From positions 620,001 through 684,000 of the forward strand of contig NZ_CAKAKO010000001.1 of the NCBI RefSeq assembly GCF_916700565.1: DNA of 64,000 nt. The letters run 5' to 3'. The notes under the pieces were generated by a model. The model was not told where the DNA came from. It ran no database searches and saw only the letters and a list, made by a program, of their open reading frames with translations. Shown here piece by piece: positions 7,372-15,827 of this stretch. The stretch is from Xenophilus sp. Marseille-Q4582 (GTDB lineage: Bacteria > Pseudomonadota > Gammaproteobacteria > Burkholderiales > Burkholderiaceae_C). The translations under genes were made by a program, and so were the position numbers. Positions within the stretch are counted from its first letter, which is position 1. The number at the start of each line of letters is the position of its first letter.

Positions 7372-8373
7372 ATGTCCCATGCTCCCCGCCTCCCGCTGTC
7401 CCGCCGCCAGGCCCTCGCGGGCGCGGCCGCCCTGATGGCCCCCGCGCTGTGGCCGGGCGCGGCGGCGGCTGCGGCGGCCTGGCCCGCGCAGCCGGTGCGC
7501 TTCGTCGTGCCTTTCCCGGCCGCGTCGGCGCCGGACGTGCTGATCCGCCTCGTGGGCGAGCAGCTGTCGCGCCGGTGGGGCCAGGCCGTGGTGGTGGACA
7601 ACCGCCCGGGCGGCAGCGGCGTGATCGGCATGAACCACATCCTCTCGTCGCCGGCCGACGGCTACACCGTGGGCTTCGTGCAGGGCTCGGCCATCTCGGT
7701 GGCGCCCAGTCTGATCCGCGGCGTGGCCTACGACTTCCAGCGCGACTTCGTGCCCGTCACGCTGGCCGCGGCGGCGCCCTTCATGCTGGCGGTGCCCGCC
7801 GATTCGCCCTACCGCACGCTGGCGGACCTGATCGCGGATGCGCGCCTGCGCCCCGAGGGCGTGGAAGTGGCCGACAACGGCCGCGGCACCGCGCCGCACC
7901 TGGCGGCCGCGCTGCTGGGGCTGAAGGCGGGCGTGCGCTTCCTGCATGTGCACTACACGGGCGGCGCGCAGCAGCTGCAGGCGACGCTGGGCGGCCAGAC
8001 GCGCCTGATGGTCGAGACCTACAACGTCATCGCGGGCGCCGTGCAGGGCGGCAGGCTGCGCGTGCTGGCGTCCATGGGCGACCGCGTGGAGCCCGGCCTG
8101 GAGGCCTTCCCGCTCGCGCGCGACACGGTGCCCGGCGGCGTGTCCCATGGCCTGTTCGCGGTCATCGCGAAAAAGGGCGTGGATGCCGCCGTGCTCGCGC
8201 GCCTGCAGCGGGACATGGGCGAGGCGCTGCGCGAGCCGGCCGTGCTCGCCAAGTCGCGCGAGCTGGGCGTGTATCCGCGCCCCGGCACGCCGCAGCAGCT
8301 GGCGCAGGCCATCGAGGAGGACCGGCGCACCTGGCAGGGGGTGCTGGACGCGCTGCACATCGGGCCGGAGTAA
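7372..8373 (+). CDS. Bug-family (tripartite tricarboxylate transporter-type) periplasmic receptor
   Basis: 333 residues. The N-terminus has a twin-arginine-like SRRQALAG followed by an Ala-rich hydrophobic stretch, so the protein is exported. The mature part is a typical Bug receptor: QPVRFVVPFPAASAPDVLIRLVGEQLS, VVVDNRPGGSGVIGMNHI, SSPADGYT and the C-terminal AKSRELGVYPRPGTPQQLA. Bug proteins bind carboxylates or other small solutes and are abundant in Comamonadaceae and Bordetella, often without adjacent permease genes, as here. The ligand cannot be told. ATG 7372 was preferred over ATG 7330 because it gives the more compact signal sequence; neither has a strong ribosome site. Confidence 0.9.
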   Translation: MSHAPRLPLSRRQALAGAAALMAPALWPGAAAAAAAWPAQPVRFVVPFPAASAPDVLIRLVGEQLSRRWGQAVVVDNRPGGSGVIGMNHILSSPADGYTVGFVQGSAISVAPSLIRGVAYDFQRDFVPVTLAAAAPFMLAVPADSPYRTLADLIADARLRPEGVEVADNGRGTAPHLAAALLGLKAGVRFLHVHYTGGAQQLQATLGGQTRLMVETYNVIAGAVQGGRLRVLASMGDRVEPGLEAFPLARDTVPGGVSHGLFAVIAKKGVDAAVLARLQRDMGEALREPAVLAKSRELGVYPRPGTPQQLAQAIEEDRRTWQGVLDALHIGPE

Positions 8374-8585
8374 GAGGCGGCGACATCGGCCGGCAGCGAC
8401 AAGTGCGCCGGCAACGAGGTGCGCCCCGGCAGCCCGACCACTGCCGTGGCAGAGGCGTCCCGTGATGGCGGCCCCGGCTTTGCGTCCCGCACGGCGCGGC
8501 GGCGCGGGGAGCGCCACAATGCCGGGCTTCGCCGGCACGATTCCTGCCGCGCGCCTTCCTCCCTCCCTGCGCCGCGGCGCCTGCG

Positions 8586-9368
8586 TTGCCTGCCTTGCCT
8601 GCCTCCCTCTTCGGCCTTTCGCTCGTCACCGATCCCTTCTTCTATGCCGTCGCGGCGCCCGCCGTGTTCCTCATGGGCCTGAGCAAGAGCGGCTTCGGCG
8701 CGGGCTTCGGCTCGCTGGCCGTGCCGCTGATGGCCCTGGCCGCCACGGTGCCGCAGGCGGCCGCGATCATGATGCCGCTGCTGCTGGTCATGGACCTGCT
8801 GGGCCTTGCCGCCTTCCGGCGCGACGTGGACTGGAAGCTGCTGCGCTTCCTGCTGCCCTGGGCGCTGCTCGGCACGGGGGTGGGCACGCTGCTGTTTCGC
8901 CTGCTGTCGCCGGCCACCGTGGCGGGCATCGTGGGCGTGTTCACGCTGCTCTTCCTGGCGCAGCGCCTGCTCTTTGCGCCGCGGCCCGACAGCCCGCCGC
9001 CGCCGCGTGCGCTCGGCGCCCTGCTCACGGTGACCTCGGGCTTCACCAGCTTCATCTCGCACGCCGGCGGGCCGCCGCTCAACGCCTACCTGGTGCCGCT
9101 GCGGCTGCCGCCCATCGTGTTCACGGCCACCGTGGCCTACCTGTTCTTCGCGGTGAACCTCAGCAAGTGGATTCCGTACGCCTGGCTGGGCCTGCTGGAC
9201 CTGCGCAACCTGGCCACCTCGCTGGTGCTGATGCCGCTGGCGCCGCTGGGCGTGTGGGCCGGCGTGCGCATCGCCCGGCGCATCAGTGCGCTATGGTTCT
9301 ACCGCTTCATCTATGCCGGCATGCTGCTCACGGGCCTCAAGCTGGTGTGGGACGGCTTCATCGCCTGA
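8586..9368 (+). CDS. TSUP-family (TauE/SafE) sulfite/anion permease-like membrane protein
   Basis: About 260 residues with eight or so hydrophobic segments. The paired TSUP motifs are visible: VFLMGLSKSGFGAGFGSLAVPL near the N-terminus and TSGFTSFISHAGGPPLNAYLVPL in the second half. TSUP proteins export or import sulfite, organosulfonates or related anions; the substrate here is unknown. No ATG lies in frame before residue 30, so initiation is probably at TTG 8586 or TTG 8595. The SDR gene follows 41 bases later. Confidence 0.85.
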   Translation: MPALPASLFGLSLVTDPFFYAVAAPAVFLMGLSKSGFGAGFGSLAVPLMALAATVPQAAAIMMPLLLVMDLLGLAAFRRDVDWKLLRFLLPWALLGTGVGTLLFRLLSPATVAGIVGVFTLLFLAQRLLFAPRPDSPPPPRALGALLTVTSGFTSFISHAGGPPLNAYLVPLRLPPIVFTATVAYLFFAVNLSKWIPYAWLGLLDLRNLATSLVLMPLAPLGVWAGVRIARRISALWFYRFIYAGMLLTGLKLVWDGFIA

Positions 9369-9409
9369 CCCCGTCCGAAGAACGCTTTCAACCCTACCGA
9401 GGAACTCCG

Positions 9410-10165
9410 ATGTCCGAACTCTTCATCCTCACGGGCGCCTCGCGCGGCATGGGCCGCGCGATGGCCGAGCAGTTGCTGCGCCGCGGCGAGGTCACGCTGC
9501 TGGCAATCTCGCGCGGCACGGACGCCGCGCTCGAGGCCGTGGCCGCCGAGGCCGGCAGCCTGCTGCTGCAATGGCCGCTGGACCTGGCCGATCCGCTGCC
9601 CGCCGCGCAGCGCGTGAGCGACTGGCTGGGCACGCTGCATGCGCCGGCCTTCCAGAGCGCCACGCTGATCAACAACGCCGGCACCGTGGGCCGCCCGGCA
9701 CCGCTGGCCCAGGCCGAGCTGGCCGATCTGTCGCAGGCGCTGCGCGTGGGGCTGGAGGCGCCGCTGCTGCTCACGGCGGCCTTCCTGCGCGCCACCCGCG
9801 GCTGGACGGCGCCCCGGCGCGTGCTCAACATCTCTTCGGGCCTGGGCCGCAACGCCATGGGCAGCCAGGCGCCCTACTGCGCGTCGAAGGCGGGCATGGA
9901 CCACTTCTCGCGCGCGGTGGCGCTGGAGGAGGCGGGCGAAGGCGGCGCGCGCATCGTGTCGCTGGCGCCGGGCGTGATCGACACCGACATGCAGATCGCG
10001 CTGCGCGGCGCCGATGCGGCGCTGTTTCCCGACCGCGGCCGCTTCGAGAAACTCAAGCAGGACGGCCTGCTCGACAGCCCGGACAGCGCCGCCGCCAAGG
10101 TGCTGGCTTGGCTGGACCGGCCGGACTTCGGCGCGCAGCCCGTGGGCGACGTGCGACAGCCCTGA
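9410..10165 (+). CDS. Short-chain dehydrogenase/reductase (SDR)
   Basis: 251 residues from ATG 9410 with GAGGAAC upstream. Classical SDR features: cofactor loop TGASRGMGRAMAEQLL, LINNAG, NISSGLG and the catalytic YCASKAGMDHF (Tyr-x3-Lys), with APGVIDTDMQ. The pattern resembles sepiapterin or benzil reductase-type SDRs, but substrate specificity is not readable. It is convergent with the DUF1428 gene; an inverted repeat spans both stop codons. Confidence 0.9.
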   Translation: MSELFILTGASRGMGRAMAEQLLRRGEVTLLAISRGTDAALEAVAAEAGSLLLQWPLDLADPLPAAQRVSDWLGTLHAPAFQSATLINNAGTVGRPAPLAQAELADLSQALRVGLEAPLLLTAAFLRATRGWTAPRRVLNISSGLGRNAMGSQAPYCASKAGMDHFSRAVALEEAGEGGARIVSLAPGVIDTDMQIALRGADAALFPDRGRFEKLKQDGLLDSPDSAAAKVLAWLDRPDFGAQPVGDVRQP

Positions 10166-10186
10166 AGGGCTCGCTCACACCTTCAG
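10162..10186. terminator. Inverted repeat spanning the stop codons of SDR and DUF1428 genes
   Basis: CTGAAGG (10162-10168) and CCTTCAG (10180-10186) are exact inverted copies; the first contains the SDR TGA and the second the TCA complement of the DUF1428 stop. It is a plausible bidirectional hairpin without a T-run. Confidence 0.45.
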
Positions 10187-10542
10187 AGTTCCACGGCCGC
10201 GCTGAAGCCGCCGAAGATCATGCGCTTCGCATCGAAGGGCATGGTCTTCGGGTCCATCTTCGCGATGCGCGGGTCGGCCATCACCTGGGCATTGACCGCG
10301 TCGCGGTGTTTGCGCGACTTGTAGACGATGTACGAGAAGAAGACGACCTCGTCGTCCTTGAGCTTGACGCTGCGCGCGAAGGAGGTCGTCCTGCCGGGCG
10401 GCACGTCGTCACCCATGCATTCGATGTATTCCAGAGCGCCGTATTCCTTCCAGACCTTGCCGGCCTTGCGCGCGATGGCGCGGTAGGCCGCGATGTTCGC
10501 GCGCGGCACGGGCAGCACGAAGCCGTCGACATAACGGGGCAT
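10183..10542 (-). CDS. DUF1428 family protein
   Basis: 119 residues from ATG 10542, preceded by AGGAGA. The sequence MPRYVDGFVLPVPRANI, the block MGDDVPPGRTTSFARSVKLKDDEVVFFSYIVYKSR (read in parts) and the end MIFGGFSAAVEL are characteristic of DUF1428, a ferredoxin-fold stress-type family of unknown function often encoded beside VOC/PhnB-like proteins. Here it lies 83 bases downstream of a damaged VOC gene and probably shares its transcript. Confidence 0.92.
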   Translation of the reverse strand: MPRYVDGFVLPVPRANIAAYRAIARKAGKVWKEYGALEYIECMGDDVPPGRTTSFARSVKLKDDEVVFFSYIVYKSRKHRDAVNAQVMADPRIAKMDPKTMPFDAKRMIFGGFSAAVEL

Positions 10543-10624
10543 GGAGAGTCTCCTGGTTCGGGGAATGGGTGCCGCACGCGCGGGCGGCCGAATCGCTGGC
10601 GCGGTGGCCAACGCGAAGAAGCGG

Positions 10625-11051
10625 TCAGAAGCTCTTGCCGGGCCCGTTCACCAGCCAGGGCGTGCCGAAGCGGTCGACCACCATGCCGAAGACCTCGGCC
10701 CAGAAAGTTGGGGGCGAGCGGCATCTGCACCTGGCCGCCCTCGGCGAAGGCGGCGAACACGCGCTCGGCCTCGGCCACGCTGGGCAGGCTCAGGGCCACG
10801 CCGAAACCCTTCATGCCTTCGTAGGCCTGGCCGGGCATCGTGTCGGACGCCATGAGCATGCCGCCCCCGAAGGACAGGGCCGCATGCATGATGCGGTCCT
10901 GGGCCTCGCGCGGCAGTTCGGCGCAGGCGCCGTCGGGGGCCTGCGCCATGGTCATCATCACTTCCAGCTTGCCGCGCAGCACTTGTTCGTAGAAGCGCAT
11001 GGCCTGCGCCGCATGGCCATCGAAAGTCAGGTAGGCGTTGATCGGGGACAT
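10625..11051 (-). pseudogene. VOC/PhnB-like protein, single-base frameshift
   Basis: ATG 11051 opens MSPINAYLTFDGHAAQAMRFYEQVL, a typical PhnB-like VOC domain, read correctly to MPLAP at about residue 113. There a run of five C (G on the plus strand, 10710-10714) puts the frame off by one. Removing one C restores PLAPTFWAEVFG followed by the standard ending RFGTPWLVNGPGKSF and a TGA at 10625. Without correction the frame runs on into the DUF1428 gene. It is either a true frameshift mutation or a base-calling error in the homopolymer; the remainder is intact. Confidence 0.88.
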
Positions 11052-11102
11052 GGAGGTTCCTTGGAGTGAGGGGAGGACGGTGTGCCATCAGGACCGGAAG
11101 TT

Positions 11103-11152
11103 TGTGTACACCGTCCACAAAGACTAGCAGACAATCGTGAACACTGTCCACA
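11103..11152. promoter_or_regulatory. Two TetR-type palindromic operators between VOC and tetR genes
   Basis: TGTGTACACCGTCCACA (11103-11119) and CGTGAACACTGTCCACA (11136-11152) fit the palindrome TGTGnACnnnGTnCACA, the second with one mismatch. Their centres are 33 bases apart, about three helical turns. They sit between the divergent VOC-DUF1428 and tetR genes, so the neighbouring TetR protein is the likely ligand. Confidence 0.7.
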
Positions 11153-11236
11153 TGAGTTCCAGAATGAATCTCGCAGTCGCATCGCAGCACGGCCGGGCCG
11201 CAGGCCTTCCGTGGGGCACGGCGCGAGGGCGCTGAC

Positions 11237-11917
11237 ATGCGCCGCACGACGCCTTCCGCCCCTTCGCAGCCGCGCCCCGGCGAGGCTGGCGCCGCGCCCG
11301 CCCGCCGCGGCTACCGGCATGGCGACCTGCGCCGCGCGCTGCTGGAGGCCGGCATGGCCCTGGCGCGCGAAGGCGGCCCCGAAGCCGTGGTGCTGCGCGA
11401 GGCGACGCGCCGCGCCGGCGTGGCGCCCAATGCCGCCTACCGCCATTTCGCCAGCCACCAGGACCTGATGGCCGCCGTGCGCGCGGCCGCGCTGGCGGCC
11501 GTCGCCGATGCCATCGAGGCCCAGCTGGCGCAGGTGCCTGCGCGGGGCCGCCGCGCCGAGCGCGCGCGCGCCGGGCTGCGCGCCGTGGGTGCGGGCTACC
11601 TGGGCTTCGCGCTGCGCGAGACCGGCCTGTTCCGCACCGCCTTCGTGGCGCTGGGCCCGGTCGAGAACGACCACGACCCGGCCAAGGCGGGACGGGGCGG
11701 GCTCAACCCCTTCGAGCTGCTGGGCGCGGCGCTGGACCGGCTGGTGGAAGCCGGCGTGCTGCCGGCCGAGCGCCGCCCGGGCGCCGAATACCTGGCCTGG
11801 TCGGCGGTGCACGGCCTGGCCATGCTGCTGATCGACGGCCCCTTGCGCGGCGCGCCCGAAGCGCAGGTGCAGGCGCTCGCGCAGCGGCTGCTGCGGATGG
11901 TCGAGAACGGCCTGTGA
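11237..11917 (+). CDS. TetR/AcrR family transcriptional regulator
   Basis: 226 residues from ATG 11237. The N-terminal helix-turn-helix is clear (GDLRRALLEAGMALAREGG, VVLREATRRAGVAPNAAYRHFASHQDLM) and is followed by an all-helical ligand domain containing GYLGFALRETGLFRTAF, typical of the WHG/TetR_C_33 group. It is divergent from the VOC-DUF1428 genes with two palindromes in between, suggesting repression of that unit and of itself. The inducer is unknown. Confidence 0.92.
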   Translation: MRRTTPSAPSQPRPGEAGAAPARRGYRHGDLRRALLEAGMALAREGGPEAVVLREATRRAGVAPNAAYRHFASHQDLMAAVRAAALAAVADAIEAQLAQVPARGRRAERARAGLRAVGAGYLGFALRETGLFRTAFVALGPVENDHDPAKAGRGGLNPFELLGAALDRLVEAGVLPAERRPGAEYLAWSAVHGLAMLLIDGPLRGAPEAQVQALAQRLLRMVENGL

Positions 11918-11985
11918 GCGCACGGCGCGGGCCCGGCCGTCATGCGATGGATTTAGGATGAGGCTTCCATCCCGCAGGAAAGCGC

Positions 11986-12642
11986 ATGCCAGTCGTTCTG
12001 ATCGCCAACCCCAAGGGCGGCGTGGGCAAGTCCACGCTGGCCACCCATGTGGCCGGTTATTTCGCCAACCAGGGCCATGCCGTGATGCTGGGCGACGTGG
12101 ACCGCCAGCAGTCCTCCCGGCTGTGGCTGGGGCTGCGCCCGGCCCAGGTGGCGCCCATCCAGGGCTGGGACGCGGAAGGCGAGGAAGGCCTGCTGCGGCC
12201 GCCCCGGGGCACCACGCATGCGGTGCTCGATTCGCCGGCCGGCCTGCACGGCAAGCGGCTCAAGCAGGTGCTGGCGCTGGCCGACCAGGTGCTGGTGCCG
12301 CTGCAACCGAGCCTGTTCGACATCTATGCCACGAGCGACTTCGTGCACAGGCTGCTGGAGCGCACCGAAGGCAAGGCCGGCAAGCGCGTGGCGCTGGTGG
12401 GCATGCGCGTGGGCGGGCGCACGCTCGCGGCCGGGCAACTGCGCGAGTTCGTGGCGCGGCTGGACGTGCCCGTGGTCACCGAGCTGCGCGACACGCAGAA
12501 CTACGTGCAACTGGCGGCGCGCGGACTCACGCTCTTCGACGTGGCGCCGGGGCGCGTGCAGCGCGACCTGGCGCAGTGGGAGCCGCTCATGCGCTGGCTG
12601 GACGGCCGGCCGGCGGGCCCCGCAGCCTCTGGAAATCCCTGA
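11986..12642 (+). CDS. ParA-family ATPase (orphan, MinD/ParA-like)
   Basis: 218 residues from ATG 11986 with AGGAAAG upstream. A deviant Walker A motif NPKGGVGKSTLATHVAGYF, the switch region LGDVDRQQSS and VLDSPAGLHGKRL mark a ParA/MinD ATPase. No parB or parS is adjacent, so it is not a standard partition pair. Orphan ParAs of this short type are common in betaproteobacteria and their cargo is undefined. Confidence 0.88.
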   Translation: MPVVLIANPKGGVGKSTLATHVAGYFANQGHAVMLGDVDRQQSSRLWLGLRPAQVAPIQGWDAEGEEGLLRPPRGTTHAVLDSPAGLHGKRLKQVLALADQVLVPLQPSLFDIYATSDFVHRLLERTEGKAGKRVALVGMRVGGRTLAAGQLREFVARLDVPVVTELRDTQNYVQLAARGLTLFDVAPGRVQRDLAQWEPLMRWLDGRPAGPAASGNP

Positions 12643-12700
12643 GATCCGGCTGTCGCCGCAGCTACAAGCGCGGCACCGCAGCGACCCCAGAATGCCAGCC

Positions 12701-13162
12701 ATGAGCATCCGCACCTTCGAGAACCTCGAGGCCCTGGCCGCCTGCGTCGGCCAGAGCGTGGCCACCAGCGACTGGGTCACCATCACCCAGGCCCAGGTCA
12801 ACCAGTTCGCCGAGGCGACCGGCGATCACCAGTGGATCCACATCGACGTGGAACGCGCCAAGGCCGGGCCCTTCGGCGCCCCCATCGCGCACGGCTTTCT
12901 CACGCTGTCGCTGCTGCCCACCTTCTTCGAAAGCGCGATCCGCATCGAAGGCGTGCGCATGGGCGTGAACTATGGCCTGAACCGCGTGCGCTTCATGTCG
13001 CCCGTGCCCGTGGGCAGCCGCCTGCGTGCGCACATCAAGCTGCTGGCCAGCGACGCCATCGACGGCGGCGGCCGCCAGCAGACCTGGGAAGTGACGGTGG
13101 AGCTGGAAGGCGCGGCCAAGCCGGCCTGCGTGGCCGAGTCGGTGTCCCGCGCGTACGCCTGA
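12701..13162 (+). CDS. MaoC family dehydratase ((R)-specific enoyl-CoA hydratase-like)
   Basis: 153 residues from ATG 12701; ATG 12692 would add three residues. The hydratase-2 motif is present as ATGDHQWIHIDVERA with the catalytic Asp and His, followed by PFGAPIAHGFLTLSLLP. Proteins of this type hydrate trans-2-enoyl-CoA in beta-oxidation or polyhydroxyalkanoate supply. The gene is convergent with trmL, and a hairpin covers both stop codons. Confidence 0.93.
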   Translation: MSIRTFENLEALAACVGQSVATSDWVTITQAQVNQFAEATGDHQWIHIDVERAKAGPFGAPIAHGFLTLSLLPTFFESAIRIEGVRMGVNYGLNRVRFMSPVPVGSRLRAHIKLLASDAIDGGGRQQTWEVTVELEGAAKPACVAESVSRAYA

Positions 13163-13180
13163 CGCGTCGCGCGTCAGGCG
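13156..13180. terminator. Perfect hairpin containing both stop codons of maoC-like and trmL genes
   Basis: CGCCTGACGCG (13156-13166), loop TCG, CGCGTCAGGCG (13170-13180): an 11-bp perfect stem with a 3-base loop. The TGA of the MaoC gene (13160-13162) and the TCA complement of the trmL stop (13174-13176) lie in opposite arms. It is a likely bidirectional terminator without a T-run. Confidence 0.65.
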
Positions 13181-13656
13181 ACGCCCAAGGACGCCCCGCC
13201 AAACCCGTTCTGCCGCCAGGCCTCGAACACGGTCACGGCCACGGCGTTCGACAGATTGAGGCTGCGCTGGCCCGCGCGCATGGGCAGGCGCAGCAGCTGT
13301 GCGGGCGCGAACTGCGCGCGCAGCCCGGGCGCCAGGCCGCGCGTCTCGCAGCCGAAGACCAGCCAGTCGCCGGGCCGGAAGGCCGTGCCGTGCACGCTGC
13401 CGGTGCCGCGCGTGCTCAGGCCGAACAGGCGCTCGCGCGCCGGCGCGCAGCGCGCGAGGAAGGCGGCCCAGTCCGCATGCCGCTGCACGTCGGCGTACTC
13501 GTGGTAGTCCAGGCCGGCGCGCCGCAGCAGCCGGTCGTCCATCGAAAAGCCCAGCGGCTCCACCAGGTGGAGCGTGCAGCCCGTGTTGGCCGCCAGGCGG
13601 ATCACGTTGCCGGTGTTCGGCGGAATCTCGGGTTCGACGAGGACGATGTGGAACAT
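13174..13656 (-). CDS. trmL: tRNA (cytidine/uridine-34 2'-O)-methyltransferase TrmL
   Basis: 160 residues from ATG 13656, the usual TrmL size. SPOUT-fold motifs are obvious: FHIVLVEPEIPPNTGNVIRLAANTG (read in parts), LVFGCETRGL and the knotted SAM-binding end LPMRAGQRSLNLSNAVAV. TrmL methylates the wobble base ribose of certain tRNA-Leu species. Confidence 0.96.
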   Translation of the reverse strand: MFHIVLVEPEIPPNTGNVIRLAANTGCTLHLVEPLGFSMDDRLLRRAGLDYHEYADVQRHADWAAFLARCAPARERLFGLSTRGTGSVHGTAFRPGDWLVFGCETRGLAPGLRAQFAPAQLLRLPMRAGQRSLNLSNAVAVTVFEAWRQNGFGGASLGVA

Positions 13657-13682
13657 GCGGACGAAGCAGGAAGCCCTGCGCC

Positions 13683-14153
13683 TCAATTGGGCCAGAGGTG
13701 GAGCAGGACCACCGTCATGCAGAAATAGCGTGCGAGCTTGCCGATCGCCATGTAGAGCACGCAGGGCCAGAAAGGCATGCGCAGCCAGCCGGCCACCGCG
13801 CACAGCGGGTCGCCGACGAGCGGCAGCCAGCTGAGCAGGCAGGCCTTGGGGCCCAGCTTTTCCAGCCAGGCCAGCGCGCGCAGATGGTGGGAAGACTGGC
13901 TGTACTTGTCGGCCACCTTGTGCGCGCCGTAGCCCATCCACCAGCTCACGGCGCCGCCGAGCGTGTTGCCGGCCGTGGCCACGGCGATGGCGGGCCAGAA
14001 CAGTTCGGGATTGAGCTGCAGCAGGCCGAACAGCGCCGGCTCCGAACCCAGAGGCAGCAGCGTGGCCGACACGAAGGCCACGAAGAAGAGGGTGGACAGG
14101 CCGTACTCGGGCAGGGCGAGCAGCGCCAGCAGGGAATCGAACCAGGCTTGCAT
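13683..14153 (-). CDS. YqaA family (DedA-like/SNARE-associated) membrane protein
   Basis: 156 residues from ATG 14153; a further upstream ATG at 14240 would add a non-membrane Arg-rich leader. The chain has several hydrophobic segments (STLFFVAFVSATLLPLGSE, FWPAIAVATAGNTLGG) and the conserved SWWMGYG, ALAWLEKLG and SWLPLVGDPLCAVAGWLRM of the YqaA branch of the DedA/VTT superfamily, which is linked to lipid scrambling or transport. It lies 26 bases upstream of trmL on the same strand. Confidence 0.88.
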   Translation of the reverse strand: MQAWFDSLLALLALPEYGLSTLFFVAFVSATLLPLGSEPALFGLLQLNPELFWPAIAVATAGNTLGGAVSWWMGYGAHKVADKYSQSSHHLRALAWLEKLGPKACLLSWLPLVGDPLCAVAGWLRMPFWPCVLYMAIGKLARYFCMTVVLLHLWPN

Positions 14154-14391
14154 GGGTGGACGATGAGTATAGGAAGCGGTCCCGGCGGCCTTGTCGTCGG
14201 CCAGGCCGGGCGCACGCAGGCGCAGGGCGGGTGCGCGCATGGCACGAGCAGGCGCGCCCCGTGGGGGGGGCGAGTCTGGCGCCGCCCACCTGTCCGGCGC
14301 CTGATTTCATTCGCTGAAATCGCGGCTGGCTACAATCGCTGCCTCATTTTTGAGCAGCCCGCGGCTGCACCGTCCCGCTTCCTTCCCCATC

Positions 14392-15474
14392 ATGCAGATC
14401 GGCCCCATCGCGCTGGAGAACCGGCTGTTCGTCGCGCCCATGGCGGGCGTCACGGACCGGCCCTTCCGCATGCTGTGCCGCGCCTGGGGCGCGGGCTACG
14501 CGGTGAGCGAGATGGTCACCTCGCGCAAGGACCTGTGGGCGTCGCTCAAGACCTCGCGCCGCGCCAACCACGAAGGCGAGCCCGGCCCGATCGCGGTGCA
14601 GATCGCCGGCACCGACGCCGCCATGATGGCCGAGGCCGCGCAGTACAACATCGACCGCGGCGCGCAGATCATCGACATCAACATGGGCTGCCCGGCCAAG
14701 AAGGTCTGCACCAAGTGGGCGGGCTCGGCGCTGATGCGCGACGAGCCGCTGGCGCTGGCGATCGCCGAGGCGGTGGTGCAGGCCGCCGCGCCGCATGGCG
14801 TGCCCGTGACGCTGAAGATGCGCACGGGCTGGAGCGCCGAGCACCGCAACGCCGTGAAGCTGGCGCGCGACTTCGAGCGCGCGGGCATCCAGATGCTGAC
14901 GGTGCACGGCCGCACGCGCGAGCAGGGCTACCAGGGCCAGGCCGAGTACGACACCATCGCCGCCGTGAAGGCCGCGGTGCGCATTCCGGTGGTGGCCAAC
15001 GGCGACATCACGGGCCCGCACAAGGCGCGCCAGGTGCTGGCCGCGACCGGCGCCGACGCCCTCATGATCGGCCGCGCCGCGCAGGGCCGGCCCTGGATCT
15101 TCCGCGAGATCGGCCACTTCCTGGCCACGGGCGACCTGCTGGCGCCGCCGCGCGTGGCCGAGGTGCGCCAGGCGCTGCTGGGCCACCTGCGCGAGCACTA
15201 TGCGCTGTACGGCGAAGGCACGGGCGTGCGCAGCGCGCGCAAGCACATCGGCTGGTACGTGCGCGCGCTGCCCGGCGGCGAGGCCTTCCGCGACGCCATG
15301 AACCGCATCGAGGAGGCCGAGGCCCAGTGGCAGGCCGTGGACCGCTTCTTTGCGGTGCTGGGTGCGCAGATGGACTACCTGCCCGCCGCGGCGCCGGACG
15401 CTTTTTCACCCGAGGACGAGGAGGGCGCGGACGGTGCGCGCCAGGGCGCGCCGGCCCATTGCGCCATGGCCTGA
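14392..15474 (+). CDS. dusB: tRNA-dihydrouridine synthase DusB
   Basis: 360 residues from ATG 14392. A flavin-dependent TIM barrel with APMAGVTDRPFR, MVTS, VQIAGTD, DINMGCPAKKVCTKWAGSALM (read in parts; catalytic Cys), TLKMRTGW, TVHGRTREQGY, NGDI and MIGRAAQGRPWIF: a DusB signature. It reduces specific uridines of the tRNA D-loop. A TACAAT at 14331-14336 is a reasonable -10 box for the dusB-fis-purH run, although the -35 is weak. The order dusB-fis is classical in proteobacteria. Confidence 0.96.
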   Translation: MQIGPIALENRLFVAPMAGVTDRPFRMLCRAWGAGYAVSEMVTSRKDLWASLKTSRRANHEGEPGPIAVQIAGTDAAMMAEAAQYNIDRGAQIIDINMGCPAKKVCTKWAGSALMRDEPLALAIAEAVVQAAAPHGVPVTLKMRTGWSAEHRNAVKLARDFERAGIQMLTVHGRTREQGYQGQAEYDTIAAVKAAVRIPVVANGDITGPHKARQVLAATGADALMIGRAAQGRPWIFREIGHFLATGDLLAPPRVAEVRQALLGHLREHYALYGEGTGVRSARKHIGWYVRALPGGEAFRDAMNRIEEAEAQWQAVDRFFAVLGAQMDYLPAAAPDAFSPEDEEGADGARQGAPAHCAMA

Positions 15475-15532
15475 GGGCCGGCGCTGCGCTGGAATCCGCC
15501 CTTCCCTCCCACAGAAGAACAGGCCCAGACCT

Positions 15533-15769
15533 ATGAGCAAGAAGCAGATCGACGAGTGCGTGCGCGGCAGTCTTGAAGACTATTTCAAGGACCTGCGCGG
15601 CACCGAACCCGACGGCATGTACGACATGCTGGTGCGCGTGGTGGAAAAACCGCTGCTGGAAGTGGTGATGGCCCGCGCCGAGAACAACCAGTCGCGCGCC
15701 GCGCAGTGGCTGGGCATGAACCGCAACACCCTTCGCAAGAAGCTGGTGGAGCACCGCCTGATCAAGTGA
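15533..15769 (+). CDS. fis: Fis-family DNA-binding protein
   Basis: 78 residues, typical of the short betaproteobacterial Fis. The C-terminal helix-turn-helix [21 protein letters not shown] is standard, and the N-terminal half carries YFKDLRG and [10 protein letters not shown]. Fis bends DNA and modulates rRNA, recombination and growth-phase promoters. It lies 58 bases after dusB, consistent with the conserved dusB-fis operon. Confidence 0.96.
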   Translation: MSKKQIDECVRGSLEDYFKDLRGTEPDGMYDMLVRVVEKPLLEVVMARAENNQSRAAQWLGMNRNTLRKKLVEHRLIK

Positions 15770-15827
15770 TCGGCCGCGTGCAGCGCCTCGCTTTCATTTT
15801 TCCCTTTCCCCTTTTTCGCAGAACACC

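Noticed and set aside
9286-10824. 512-residue plus-strand frame overlapping SDR, DUF1428 and VOC genes
   Set aside because: Shadow frame crossing three recognised genes on both strands; no domain or ribosome site.
10281-11051. A 256-residue protein joining the VOC start to a tail over DUF1428
   Set aside because: The second half is the wrong frame after a one-base slip; correcting it restores the normal VOC ending.
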